The position numbers and the translations under genes are program-made. The notes beneath the pieces were generated by a model. That model was not told the DNA's origin, did not search any database, and was given only the letters and a program-made list of their open reading frames with translations. Shown here in pieces: positions 52,091 through 60,648 of a DNA stretch of 64,000 bases; within the stretch, counting starts at the first letter, position 1; the number at the start of each line of letters is the position of its first letter. Source of the stretch: Nakamurella endophytica (GTDB taxonomy: Bacteria; Actinomycetota; Actinomycetes; Mycobacteriales; Nakamurellaceae); the NCBI RefSeq assembly GCF_014646215.1, contig NZ_BMNA01000003.1:62001-126000 (forward strand), given 5' to 3'.

Positions 52091-52096
52091 TACCCT
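52091..52096 (+). promoter_or_regulatory. putative -10 element, leaderless start of NYN gene
   Basis: TACCCT ends 6 bases before the GTG at 52103. No ribosome site is present. Confidence 0.55.
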
Positions 52097-52102
52097 GCGG
52101 CC

Positions 52103-52669
52103 GTGACCGCGGGCAGCGAGCAGACCTACGTCCTCGTCGACGGCGAGAACATCGACGCGACGCTCGGGGGGTCGTTGCTCAACCGGCGCCCCGAGCCCGC
52201 CGAGCGGCCGCGCTGGGAGCGGGTGCTGGAGTTCGCCCGGTCCCAGTGGGGCAACCCGGTCAAGGGACTGTTCTTCCTGAACGCCTCGTCCGGCCACCTG
52301 CCGTCGGGGTTCGTGCAGGCCCTGGTCTCGCTGGGCTGGACCGTCATCCCCGTCGCCGGCCCGCCGGAGATCAAGGTCGTCGACGCGGCGATCCAGAAGA
52401 CGCTCGGCGCGCTGCTGCACCGCACCGGCGACGTGATGCTGCTCAGCCACGACGCCGACTTCGTCGCCGACGTGCGCGCCCTGCAGGACGGCCGGCGCCG
52501 GCTGGGCCTGATCGCCTTCACCGAGCTGGTCAGCGGCGCGTACGGCGAGCTCGCCGCCGCAGGGCTGACCGTGTTCGACCTCGAGGACCACGTCAAGGCC
52601 TTCAACGTGGTGCTGCCGCGGATCCGGATCATCCCGATCGAGCTGTTCGACCCCGAGCGCTTCCTGTAG
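52103..52669 (+). CDS. NYN domain (PIN-like) putative ribonuclease
   Basis: The 188-residue protein has the NYN/LabA pattern. An acidic N-terminal motif VLVDGENIDATLG lies near residue 10-22. A strand KGLFFLNASSG is near 54, and DVMLLSHDADFVADVRAL near 113-130 supplies further acidic metal ligands. NYN domains resemble PIN nucleases and usually cut RNA with Mg2+. The C terminus RIRIIPIELFDPERF is conserved-looking. It lies downstream of the beta-lactamase-like gene but has its own -10-like TACCCT. It converges on dnaB. Confidence 0.82.
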   Translation: MTAGSEQTYVLVDGENIDATLGGSLLNRRPEPAERPRWERVLEFARSQWGNPVKGLFFLNASSGHLPSGFVQALVSLGWTVIPVAGPPEIKVVDAAIQKTLGALLHRTGDVMLLSHDADFVADVRALQDGRRRLGLIAFTELVSGAYGELAAAGLTVFDLEDHVKAFNVVLPRIRIIPIELFDPERFL

Positions 52670-52717
52670 CCCCGGGCCGCACCGCGGCCGCCGGGCCGGC
52701 AGCACGCGCCGGTCCGC

Positions 52718-52742
52718 GCCCGCCCGGCACGCCGGGTCGGGC
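52718..52742. terminator. hairpin between convergent NYN and dnaB genes
   Basis: Arms gcccgcccggc and gccgggtcgggc pair over 11 bp with one bulge and a very short loop. Confidence 0.4.
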
Positions 52743-52753
52743 CCGGCGCCCGG

Positions 52754-54142
52754 TCACTGGGGCGCCAGGTCGGTGAACCGCGAGTAGTGCAGCTGGTGCG
52801 CGACGGACACCGTGGTCGTCGGGCCGTTGCGGTGCTTGGCGATGATGAGGTCCGCCTCGCCGGCACGCGGGTCGTCGGCCTCCCAGGCGTCCGGGCGGTG
52901 CACCAGGATGACCATGTCGGCGTCCTGCTCGAGCGAGCCGGACTCCCGCAGGTCGGACAGCATCGGGCGCTTGTCCGTGCGCTGCTCGGGACCACGGTTG
53001 AGCTGCGAGATGGCGATGACCGGCACCTCGAGCTCCTTGGCCAGCAGCTTCATCTGCCGGGAGAACTCGGAGACCTCCTGCTGGCGCGACTCGACCTTCT
53101 TGCCCGAGCTCATCAGCTGCAGGTAGTCCAGGACGATGAGCTCGAGCTGGTGGCGCTGCTTGAGCCGGCGGGCCTTCGCCCGGATCTCCATCATCGTCAT
53201 GTTGGGCGAGTCGTCGATGAACAGCGGCGCGTCCGAGATCTCGCTCATCCGCCGCACGATGCGCTGCCAGTCCTGCTCGTTCATCGTCCCGGCGCGCATG
53301 TGCGAGAGCCGGATCTGCGCCTCCGCCGACAGCAGTCGCATGGTGATCTCGGCCTTGCTCATCTCGAGCGAGAAGATCACCGCCGTCTTGCGGTGCCGGA
53401 CCGAGGCGTTGCGGGCGATGTCCAGCGCCAGCGTCGACTTCCCGACGCCGGGCCGGGCCGCGATGATGATCATCTGGCCGGGGTGCAGGCCGTTGGTCAA
53501 CGAGTCCAGGTCCGCGAAGCCGGTCGGCACGCCCGACGACATGCCCCCGCGCGAGGCGATGGCGTCGATCTCGTCCATGGTGGGCTGCAGCAGCTCCTCG
53601 AGGACCACGTAGTCCTCGCTGGTCCGCCGCTCGGTCACCTCGAAGATCTCCGCCTGCGCCCGGTCGACGATCTCGTCGACCTCGCCGCCGCCGACCTGGC
53701 CCTCGTTGCCGCCGTAGCCCAGCTGCACGATCCGCGTCCCGGCCTCGACCAGCCGGCGCAGCACGGCCTTCTCCGCGACGATCCGGGCGTAGTACGAGGC
53801 GTTCGCGGCCGTCGGCACCGACGAGGTCAGGGTGTGCAGGTACAGCGCACCGCCCACCCGGGACAGCGAGCCGGCCCGGTCCAGCTCCGCCGCGACGGTG
53901 ACCACGTCGGCCGGCTCCCCGCGGGCGTACAGGCCCACGACGGTGTCGAAGACCAGCGCGTGCGCCGGCTTGTAGAAGTCGGCGTCCGTCAGCTCCTCGA
54001 CGACGTCGGCGATCGCGTCCTTGGACAGCAGCATCCCGCCCAGGACGGACTGCTCCGCCGCCAGGTCCTGCGGCGGCTGCCGCTCGAACGGGGCGGGATC
54101 CCGCGGCGGCGCGGACTGCCACCGGTCGTCGACGACCGCCAT
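52754..54142 (-). CDS. dnaB: replicative DNA helicase DnaB
   Basis: The 462-residue hexameric 5'-3' helicase has the N-terminal helical domain (AAEQSVLGGMLLSKDAIADVVE near 28-50) and a linker. The RecA-like domain carries Walker A ARPGVGKST near 225, Walker B LIVLDYLQLM near 325, and AISQLNRGPEQR near 370. The arginine-finger region is LRESGSLEQDADMVILVHR near 395. No intein interrupts the P-loop, although inteins are common in actinobacterial dnaB. The ATG has a GGAGGAGG site. It is on the same strand as the rpsF-ssb-rpsR-rplI operon 4.7 kb away. Confidence 0.96.
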   Translation of the reverse strand: MAVVDDRWQSAPPRDPAPFERQPPQDLAAEQSVLGGMLLSKDAIADVVEELTDADFYKPAHALVFDTVVGLYARGEPADVVTVAAELDRAGSLSRVGGALYLHTLTSSVPTAANASYYARIVAEKAVLRRLVEAGTRIVQLGYGGNEGQVGGGEVDEIVDRAQAEIFEVTERRTSEDYVVLEELLQPTMDEIDAIASRGGMSSGVPTGFADLDSLTNGLHPGQMIIIAARPGVGKSTLALDIARNASVRHRKTAVIFSLEMSKAEITMRLLSAEAQIRLSHMRAGTMNEQDWQRIVRRMSEISDAPLFIDDSPNMTMMEIRAKARRLKQRHQLELIVLDYLQLMSSGKKVESRQQEVSEFSRQMKLLAKELEVPVIAISQLNRGPEQRTDKRPMLSDLRESGSLEQDADMVILVHRPDAWEADDPRAGEADLIIAKHRNGPTTTVSVAHQLHYSRFTDLAPQ

Positions 54143-54742
54143 ACCCGACCTCCTCCGGCTGTCGCCGTGCTCTCGACCGTCCGCCCCGCACGGGCCGCCG
54201 GAGGGCGGCCCGTGCGGGGCGGTCGGGTCCGGTTCCGGCCGGCGATCCGGCGACGGGTTCGAACACCTGTCTACCCGGCGGCACCGACAGTCCCCGCGGA
54301 CCGCGGCGCGCGAGGCGTCGCGAGGACGCTAGGGGGTTCGCCGCCGGTCGGCCAGGAGCCGCTGTGCACCGGCCGGGGATGACCTGGGGACAGGCCGGCG
54401 TCCCCGCAGGTGACGGTCCGGTCTCGTCCACACCGGTTGTGGACAGGTTGGGGAAATATCCCGCCGCGCAACCCGTCGTCGCAGGTCGGCGGCCTCGGGA
54501 CCGGCTCGGGTGGTGTGGACAGCAGAATTCGTCCGCACCCCGGCGCGCCGTCGGCGTGTCGCCGTCGTGACCTGGCCGTGACCTCGTCCGGCGGTCTGCC
54601 GCGACGGCCGCCACCGTGGCTCGCGGAAGCCCGGACAGTCGATTAACGTTGCTAAGTACATGGCCCGGAGGCGCGCCGCCGTCGCAGGACCGTCGCGGCA
54701 CCGCCCGGGCCGTCCCACCCGTCCGCCGAAAGTGACCGTGCC
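54143..54742. other. dnaB upstream region with DnaA-like boxes; no gene supported
   Basis: The 600-base divergent gap between dnaB and an MFS transporter gene has three near-consensus DnaA boxes (54424-54522) and a short AT-richer patch at 54640-54662. That patch (gattaacgttgctaagtac) may hold the MFS promoter. No open frame here has gene-like features. Confidence 0.5.
54424..54522. promoter_or_regulatory. cluster of three DnaA-box-like 9-mers upstream of dnaB
   Basis: TCGTCCACA (54424-54432) and TGTGGACAG twice (54438-54446 and 54514-54522) each match the TTGTCCACA consensus at 8 of 9 positions. The first two face each other five bases apart. Confidence 0.4.
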
Positions 54743-56080
54743 ATGACCGCAAGCCGCGTCCCGACCGAGCAGCCCGGGGTCCCCGTCCCGGCGCCGTCCG
54801 CCCCGGGAATCTCGTCGCCGGGCGCCCCGTCGCCGGTCGCCCCGTCCGGCTGGGCCGACGCCGCCGCGGAGGCCGGCTCGGCCGTCCCGGCCTTCGACGC
54901 CGTCGACGCCGAGCCGGAGGCACCCGGCCGCCAGCCGATCGCCGTCTGGGTGCTGGCCTTCGCCGCGATGGTCTCGTTCATGGGCATCGGGCTGGTCGAC
55001 CCCATCCTCAAGTCGATCGCCGCCAACTTCGACGCCACGCCCAGCCAGGTGTCGCTGCTGTTCACCAGCTATCTCCTGGTGACCTCGATCGCCATGCTGG
55101 TCACCTCGTTCTTCTCCAGCCGCCTCGGCGGCCGCACCACGCTGATCATCGGGCTCTGCGTGATCATCGTCTTCGCCAGCCTGGCGGGCACGTCCCCGTC
55201 GGTGGCCGCGCTGGTCGGCTGGCGCGCCGGCTGGGGACTGGGGAACGCCCTGTTCATCGCCACCGCGCTGGCGGCCATCATCGCGGTGGCCCGCGGCGGC
55301 GCCTCCAAGGCGATCACGCTGTACGAGGCGGCGCTGGGCATCGGCATCTCGCTCGGGCCGCTGGTCGGGGCGGTGCTGGGCGACCTGAACTTCCGGCTGC
55401 CGTTCTTCGGCGTCGGCGTGCTGATGGCGCTGGCCCTGCTGGCCATCCTGTTCCTGCTCAAGGACCGGGTGACCGTCGCGCACTCCATCCGGCCGGCGGA
55501 CCCGCTGCGCGCCCTGTCGCACGGCGGACTGCTGTTCACCGGCCTGGCCGCCCTGCTCTACAACGGCGGGTTCTTCGCCGTGCTGGCCTACGTGCCGTTC
55601 GTGCTGCCCTACGGCGCCTACGGCATCGGCGGGATGTTCTTCGGCTGGGGCGTGCTGCTCGGCATCTGCGCGGTCTGGGTCGCGCCGTGGCTGCGCCGGC
55701 GCATCGGCCTGCCGGCCGCGTTCGGGGCGGCCCTGGGCCTGTTCGCCGTGCTGCTGGTGGCCGTCGCGCTGTCGGTCGCGCACCCCACCGCCGTGACGGT
55801 CCTGGTGATCGCCTGCGGGGCGCCGCTGGGCGTGCTGAACACCCTGTTCACCGAGACGGCCATGAACGTCTCGCCGGTGCCGCGCCCGGTCGCCAGCGCC
55901 GGCTACAACTTCATCCGGTTCCTCGGCGGCGCGGTGTCGCCGTACGTCTGCGGCAAGCTCGGCGAATCGATCGGCCACGCGGCCCCGTTCTGGTTCGGCG
56001 GCATCTGCGTCGCCGTCGGGCTCGTGGTGCTGCTCGGCCCGGCCCGGCGCCATCTGAGCCGCATCGCCGCCGCCCACTGA
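54743..56080 (+). CDS. MFS transporter (CynX/SET or drug-efflux type)
   Basis: The 445-residue protein has a 65-residue Pro/Ala N terminus and twelve predicted membrane segments. The loop-2 region after SYLLVTSIAMLVTSFFSSRLGGRTTLIIG near 105-133 matches the MFS motif A position (G-x-x-x-D/G-x-x-G-R). LYEAALGIGISLGPLVGAVLG near 195 matches the motif C of drug:H+ antiporters (GxxxGPxxG). It is therefore probably an efflux protein. It heads an opposite-strand cassette between dnaB and rplI and is followed by a strong terminator hairpin. Confidence 0.88.
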   Translation: MTASRVPTEQPGVPVPAPSAPGISSPGAPSPVAPSGWADAAAEAGSAVPAFDAVDAEPEAPGRQPIAVWVLAFAAMVSFMGIGLVDPILKSIAANFDATPSQVSLLFTSYLLVTSIAMLVTSFFSSRLGGRTTLIIGLCVIIVFASLAGTSPSVAALVGWRAGWGLGNALFIATALAAIIAVARGGASKAITLYEAALGIGISLGPLVGAVLGDLNFRLPFFGVGVLMALALLAILFLLKDRVTVAHSIRPADPLRALSHGGLLFTGLAALLYNGGFFAVLAYVPFVLPYGAYGIGGMFFGWGVLLGICAVWVAPWLRRRIGLPAAFGAALGLFAVLLVAVALSVAHPTAVTVLVIACGAPLGVLNTLFTETAMNVSPVPRPVASAGYNFIRFLGGAVSPYVCGKLGESIGHAAPFWFGGICVAVGLVVLLGPARRHLSRIAAAH

Positions 56081-56087
56081 CCTCGGC

Positions 56088-56125
56088 CGACGTGCCCGGC
56101 GCCCCGCGGGGTGCCGGGCACGTCG
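56088..56125. terminator. strong hairpin downstream of MFS gene
   Basis: An 18-bp stem from cgacgtgcccggcgcccc to its complement, including one G-T pair, lies 8 bases after the stop. No U-tract follows. Confidence 0.75.
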
Positions 56126-56312
56126 CCGTCCGGGCGAGGGCGGGACGTGCAGGTCGGCGAGGGCGGGGCGCGGGTCGGTGCACCGGTCCTGACGTCACCG
56201 TCCGGCGGCTCACGGACGGCCCGGGTGACCGCGCCGGACACGGTGGGTGGATCATGCACGCACGCGGCGTCGCCGCGGACCGTCCCCGTCGCCCGCGCCA
56301 GGAGGCCGCCCG

Positions 56313-57813
56313 GTGACAGCTCCCCCGCCGACCCTGTCCCACCAGTTGCTGCGCCGGCGGCCGACCGGCGGCGCCGGCCCTGGCGGCGCGGCGGCGCCCG
56401 GGACGGATACCGGCCGCGGCCACGACGGCCCGGCACTGCGGCGCTCCATCGGCACGTTCCAGCTGACGATGTTCGGTGTCGGCTCGACGAGATCGGCACG
56501 GGCATCTTCTTCGTGCTGTCCACCGCCGTCCCCAAGGCCGGCCCCGGGGTCCTGGTGTCGTTCCTGATCGCCGGCCTGGCCGCCGGCCTCTCGGCCATCT
56601 GCTACGCCGAGCTGGCATCGACGATCCCGGTCTCCGGGTCGACCTGCTCCTACGCCTACGCGACCCTCGGCGAGCTGGCCGCCATGGGCATCGCCGCCTG
56701 CCTCCTGCTGGAGTACGGCGTCTCCACCGCCGCGGTGGCGGTCGGCTGGAGCGGCTACCTGAACACCCTGCTGCACGACCTGTTCGGGTTCGAGCTGCCC
56801 TACGCGCTGTCCCACGCGCCGGACTCGGTGTCCGACGCCGGGGTCCGCGGCGTCGTCAACCTGCCGGCCGTGGTGCTGATCGGCCTCTGTGCGCTGCTGC
56901 TCGTCCGCGGCGCGAGCGAGTCGGCGGCGGCCAACGCGGTCATGGTGATCGTCAAGCTCGGCGTGCTGGCACTGTTCGTGGTGATCGCGCTGACCGCGTT
57001 CCGGGCCGGCAACTTCAGCCCGTTCCTGCCGCTGGGCTTCTCCGGCGTCGGGGCGGCGGCCGGGACGATCTTCTTCTCCTTCATCGGTCTGGACGCGGTG
57101 TCGACGGCCGGCGAGGAGGTCAAGGACCCGCAGCGCACCATGCCGCGGGCGATCCTGGCCGCGCTCGGCATCGTCGTCGTGTTCTACCTGCTGGTGGCCG
57201 GGGCGGCCATCGGGGCGCAGCGCTGGACGGACTTCGAAGGACAGGAGGCCGGGCTGGCGCTGATCCTGCAGCACGTCACCGGCAGCACCGTGCCCGGCAT
57301 CGTGCTGGCCGCCGGCGCGGTGGTGTCGATCTTCTCGGTCACCCTGGTCACCCTCTACGGGCAGACCCGGATCCTGTTCGCGATGGGCCGGGACGGGATG
57401 CTGCCGCAGCGGTTCGCCCGGGTGGACCCGCGCACGCTGACGCCGACGTTCAACACCGTGGTGGTGGCCGCCGCTGTCGCCGTGCTGGCGGCGCTGGTGC
57501 CGCTGTCGGTCCTGTCCGACGTGACGAGCATCGGCACGCTGGCGGCGTTCATCGTGGTCGCGATCGGCGTGATGGTGCTGCGGCGGACCGCCCCGGACCT
57601 GCCCCGCGGGTTCCGGGTGCCCGGGTACCCGGTCACCCGGTGTTGACGGTGCTGGCGTGCCTGTACGTCCTGCACGGGTTGAGTTGGATCACCTGGCTGG
57701 TGTTCGCCTGCTGGGTGGCCGTGGTGCTCGCCTTCTACCTGCTGTGGGGGCGCCGGCACTCCGCGCTCAACGCCTTGCCCGACGTCGTGGCCGGCGACCG
57801 GCCGCTGCCGTGA
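56313..57813 (+). pseudogene. APC family amino acid permease gene with two frameshifts
   Basis: Three reading frames join to give one basic amino acid/polyamine-type permease of about 500 residues. Frame one starts at GTG 56313 (AGGAGG 8 bases upstream) and reaches RRSIGTFQLTMFGVGST. Frame two resumes near 56487 with IGTGIFFVLSTAVPKAGPG and runs to FRVPGYPV near 57630. Frame three supplies LTVLACLYVLHGLSWITW to 57813. In relatives GVGSTIGTGIFF and FRVPGYPVTPVLTVLA are unbroken. Repairs would be removal of two bases near 56485-56488 and addition of one C in the CCC run near 57634. Either a dead gene or base-call errors. The downstream USP genes are typical partners. Confidence 0.8.
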
Positions 57814-58277
57814 CCATCGCGGCCGGGTTCGTCCCCGGGCAGGGCGGTCGCGCCGCGCTCGACCTGGCCCTGCAGCTCGCGCGGTCCGGGACCGCCGAAC
57901 CGGTCGCCGTGGTGACGGTCGTCTCCGCCGGCTGGCGGACGCCCTCGCCCGCCAGGGTCGACGCCGAGTTCGCCGCCTGGGCGGCCGAGCAGGGGGCGCG
58001 GGCGCTCGCGGCGGCCGGGGAGCAGGTGGCCGCCGCCGGGCCGGACGTCACGGTGACCTACCGGACCGTCGCCGGGTCCTCGGTCCGCAGGACGCTGCTC
58101 GCGGCGGCCGCCGAGGCGGTCGCGGACCTCTTGGTCCTCGGGTCGTCCGGTGACGGCCCGCTCGGTCGGCTGGTGCTGGGCTCGACCTCCGAGCCGCTGC
58201 TGCACTCCTCGCCCCTGGCGGTGGCCGTGGCTCCGCGCGGGTACCGGGTCAGCCCGGCACCCGGGTCAGCCGGGTGA
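57810..58277 (+). CDS. universal stress protein, first domain
   Basis: The 155-residue USP domain has the N-terminal strand TIAAGFVPGQGG and the ATP-binding signature GSSGDGPLGRLVLGSTSEPLL near 110-130 (G-x2-G-x9-G-S/T). The GTG start overlaps the permease stop, so it belongs to the same operon. Actinomycete permease operons of this kind usually encode one protein with two USP domains. Here the frame stops just where the linker to the second domain would begin, so this may be half of a split gene. Confidence 0.8.
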   Translation: MTIAAGFVPGQGGRAALDLALQLARSGTAEPVAVVTVVSAGWRTPSPARVDAEFAAWAAEQGARALAAAGEQVAAAGPDVTVTYRTVAGSSVRRTLLAAAAEAVADLLVLGSSGDGPLGRLVLGSTSEPLLHSSPLAVAVAPRGYRVSPAPGSAG

Positions 58278-58747
58278 CGTGCGCGTTCTCCGGGACCCGC
58301 GAGTCGCTGGCGGTGCTCCGCGCGACGGCGGCCTGGACCCGGCGGCTGGACGTCCCGCTGCGGGTGGTGACGCTCGGGGTGCGCGGCCGCACCATGTACC
58401 CGCCGGAGGCCGGTCTGGACGCCGAGGACATGGTGCTGGCGGCCTGGCTGGAGCAGGCCCGCCGGGAACAGGAGGCCGCGGTCGCCGCGCTGACCGCCGA
58501 CGGGCCGCTGCGCGAGGTCACCACCGCCGTCGCCGCCGGGGACGGCTGGGCCGACGCGGTGGACCGGCTCGACTGGGACGCGCGGGAGATCCTGGTCATC
58601 GGTTCCACCCGGATCGGGCCGGTGGCGCAGGTGTTCCTCGGCTCCCGCGCGGTGCAGCTGGTCCGGCACGCTCCGGTGCCGGCCCTGATGGTGCCGGACG
58701 CCGACAGCGCCGCGGAGGTCCTGGCCCGCGCCCCGGAGCCCGGCTGA
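58274..58747 (+). CDS. universal stress protein, second domain
   Basis: The 157-residue protein starts at a GTG overlapping the previous stop and begins directly at the first strand (VTCAFSGTRESLAVLRATAAW). It ends with the USP strand LVRHAPVPALMVPDAD. The nucleotide signature is incomplete (ILVIGSTRIGPVAQVFLGS near 113), so it may not bind ATP. Reading through the junction in a shifted frame gives GTRVSRVTCAFSG, as expected for a linker in a fused protein. One missing C in the CCC run near 58252 would explain the split. Confidence 0.75.
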   Translation: MTCAFSGTRESLAVLRATAAWTRRLDVPLRVVTLGVRGRTMYPPEAGLDAEDMVLAAWLEQARREQEAAVAALTADGPLREVTTAVAAGDGWADAVDRLDWDAREILVIGSTRIGPVAQVFLGSRAVQLVRHAPVPALMVPDADSAAEVLARAPEPG

Positions 58748-58772
58748 CCGGACCCGGGCGCCGGGAACGGCG

Positions 58773-58806
58773 ACGGCCCGGCCCCGCGGTGGCGGGACCG
58801 GGCCGT
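58773..58806. terminator. bidirectional hairpin between USP gene and rplI
   Basis: A 15-bp stem with one mismatch (acggcccggccccgc and its partner) has a 4-base loop. It lies 25 bases after the USP stop and 17 bases after the rplI stop on the other strand. Confidence 0.75.
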
Positions 58807-58823
58807 GGCCGGTGCGGGGTGGG

Positions 58824-59276
58824 TCAGCCGCCGGAGACGGTGACCTGCAGCGTCGCGGTGACGCCCGGGTGCAGCGCGACGGACACCGGGTGGGTGCCCA
58901 CCGTCTTGATGTGCCCGTCGGTCTTGATGGTGTTCTTGTCCAGCGTCGGGCCGCCGGCCGCCTTGATCGCCGCCGCGACGTCCACCGCGGTGATCGAGCC
59001 GAACAGCCGCCGGCCGTCACCCGTGGTCCGGGCGGTGATCGTCAGGCCGGACAGCCGCTCGAGGGCCTGCTTGACCTCGTTGGCGTGCTCGGTGCCGCGG
59101 ATCTCCCGGGCCTGCTGGGCCCGCTTGATCGTGGCGACCTGCTTCTCGGCACCGGCGGTGGCGACGATGGCCTTGCGCTGCGGCAGCAGGTAGTTGCGGC
59201 CGTAGCCGTCCCGCACCTCGACGACGTCCCCGGGCGCGCCGAGGCCGGCGACGTCCGCGGTCAGGATGAGCTTCAT
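58824..59276 (-). CDS. rplI: 50S ribosomal protein L9
   Basis: The 150-residue protein has the L9 N-terminal domain (MKLILTADVAGLGAPGDVVEVRDGYGRNYLLPQRKA), which binds 23S rRNA. A long connecting helix rich in Ala/Lys/Gln follows, then a C-terminal domain ending VTVSGG. It is the last gene of the rpsF-ssb-rpsR-rplI operon, 14 bases after rpsR, with a terminator hairpin following. Confidence 0.97.
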   Translation of the reverse strand: MKLILTADVAGLGAPGDVVEVRDGYGRNYLLPQRKAIVATAGAEKQVATIKRAQQAREIRGTEHANEVKQALERLSGLTITARTTGDGRRLFGSITAVDVAAAIKAAGGPTLDKNTIKTDGHIKTVGTHPVSVALHPGVTATLQVTVSGG

Positions 59277-59290
59277 GTCTCGTCCCTCTC

Positions 59291-59551
59291 TCAGCGGGCG
59301 GTGCTGGTGTAGGGCAGCAGCGCGACCTCACGGGCGTTCTTCACGGCCGTGGCGACGTCCCGCTGGTGCTGGGTGCAGTTGCCGGTGACCCGGCGGGCAC
59401 GGATCTTGCCCCGGTCGGAGATGAACTTGCGGAGCAGGTTCAGGTCCTTGTAGTCGATCGGCTGCGCGTTGTCCTTGCAGAACGCGCACACCTTCTTCTT
59501 CACCTTGCGGTTGGCGGCGGCTGGCTTGCTGGACTGGCGTCGTTCTCTCAT
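59291..59551 (-). CDS. rpsR: 30S ribosomal protein S18
   Basis: The 86-residue protein has the S18 core ([28 protein letters not shown] then [21 protein letters not shown]). Cysteines in VCAFCKDN and GNCTQ make a partial zinc-site pattern as in zinc-containing (C+) S18 forms. It lies between ssb and rplI. The upstream ribosome site is weak, so it probably depends on ssb translation. Confidence 0.97.
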   Translation of the reverse strand: MRERRQSSKPAAANRKVKKKVCAFCKDNAQPIDYKDLNLLRKFISDRGKIRARRVTGNCTQHQRDVATAVKNAREVALLPYTSTAR

Positions 59552-59652
59552 CGCTTCACAGGTCTTTCGAGGGTTGTCGTGGACGGTCGGCCGGGTCCCG
59601 GTCCGGGACGGCGGTGCACCGGCGCTCGCGGCGGCCGGTGCGACGGCGACCG

Positions 59653-60174
59653 TTAGAAGGGCGGCTCGTCGGAGTAGCCGCCGGCGGCCGGCGCGGAGCC
59701 CCACGGGTCGTCGGACGGCGCCGAGCTCCCGCCGCGACTGCCACCGCCGCCGCCGCTGTAGCCGCCACCGCCGCCGCTGCCGTACCCGCCGCCACCGCCG
59801 GAGTCACCGCGGTTCGCCCGGTTGACCTTGGCCGTCGCGTACCGCAGCGAGGGGCCGATCTCGTCGACCTCCATCTCGATGACGGTGCGCTTCTCGCCTT
59901 CCTTGGTCTCGAACGACCGCTGGCGCAGCCGGCCCGAGACGATGACGCGCGACCCGCGGGTGAGCGACTCGGCGACGTTCTCGGCGATCTGCCGCCAGAC
60001 GTTGCAGCGCAGGAAGAGCGCCTCGCCGTCCTTCCACTCGTTGGTGGTGCGGTCGAACGTGCGCGGGGTGGACGCGACCGTGAAGTTCGCGACCGCGGCG
60101 CCCGATGCGGTGAAGCGCAGTTCCGGATCGGCGGTGAGGTTGCCGATGACCGTGATGACGGTTTCGCCGGCCAT
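59653..60174 (-). CDS. ssb: single-stranded DNA-binding protein
   Basis: The 173-residue protein has an OB-fold ([23 protein letters not shown] near 3-25, [30 protein letters not shown] near 58-87). A Gly/Ser/Tyr-rich flexible tail (about 120-165) follows, with the conserved C-terminal tip DEPPF that binds partner proteins. It lies 4 bases after rpsF and 101 bases before rpsR, as in most bacteria. Confidence 0.97.
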   Translation of the reverse strand: MAGETVITVIGNLTADPELRFTASGAAVANFTVASTPRTFDRTTNEWKDGEALFLRCNVWRQIAENVAESLTRGSRVIVSGRLRQRSFETKEGEKRTVIEMEVDEIGPSLRYATAKVNRANRGDSGGGGGYGSGGGGGYSGGGGGSRGGSSAPSDDPWGSAPAAGGYSDEPPF

Positions 60175-60178
60175 CAGG

Positions 60179-60484
60179 TCACTTCCCGGAACGCGTGATC
60201 TTGGTGCGGAGCACCGACTCGTTCAGGTTCAGCTGGCGGTCCAGCTCGCTGACCACGGGGCTGGCCGCGTTCAGCCGGATGACGGCGTAGATGCCCTCGG
60301 CGTTCTTGTCGATCTCGTAGGCCAGCCGGCGGCGGCCCCACACGTCGACGTTCTCGACGGTGCCGCCGCCCTGGCGGACCACGTTGAGGAACGTGTCGAT
60401 CGACGGGGCGACGGTGCGCTCGTCGAGGCTGGGATCGAGGATGAGCAACAGCTCGTAGTGACGTGCAGCGGTCGAAACGCTCAC
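60179..60484 (-). CDS. rpsF: 30S ribosomal protein S6
   Basis: The 101-residue protein has the S6 fold: [24 protein letters not shown] near 8-31, [23 protein letters not shown] near 45-67, and [14 protein letters not shown] at the end. The start was chosen as GTG 60484 because AGGAGG lies 5 bases upstream; the open frame continues further without signals. It is the first gene of the ribosomal operon, preceded by an intrinsic terminator that ends the amidohydrolase transcript. Confidence 0.96.
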   Translation of the reverse strand: MSVSTAARHYELLLILDPSLDERTVAPSIDTFLNVVRQGGGTVENVDVWGRRRLAYEIDKNAEGIYAVIRLNAASPVVSELDRQLNLNESVLRTKITRSGK

Positions 60485-60583
60485 GTGCACCTCCTGTGGA
60501 CTCGTTCGGCCGCGGTCTCTCCGCGGCAGGAGGGTGGTGCTCGCCGTGCCCGTGCGGACGGCATCGGCCGGGGCCGCACACGG

Positions 60584-60610
60584 AAAAGCCCGCCGATCCT
60601 GCCGGCGGGC
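60584..60610 (-). terminator. intrinsic terminator with U-tract after amidohydrolase gene
   Basis: On the minus strand an 8-bp GC stem (gcccgccg/cggcgggc) with a 7-base loop is followed by TTTT. It is the only hairpin seen here with a clear U-run. Confidence 0.75.
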
Positions 60611-60648
60611 GGCACAACCCGGCAAGTCTACCAGCGCTGACGGCCGGG

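Noticed and set aside
54424..54522. Chromosomal origin of replication
   Set aside because: Only three imperfect boxes, no dnaA/dnaN/gyrB genes and no long AT-rich region.
56313..57813. Programmed ribosomal frameshifting in the permease
   Set aside because: No slippery heptamer or downstream pseudoknot is evident, and two separate shifts would be needed. Decay or sequencing error is simpler.
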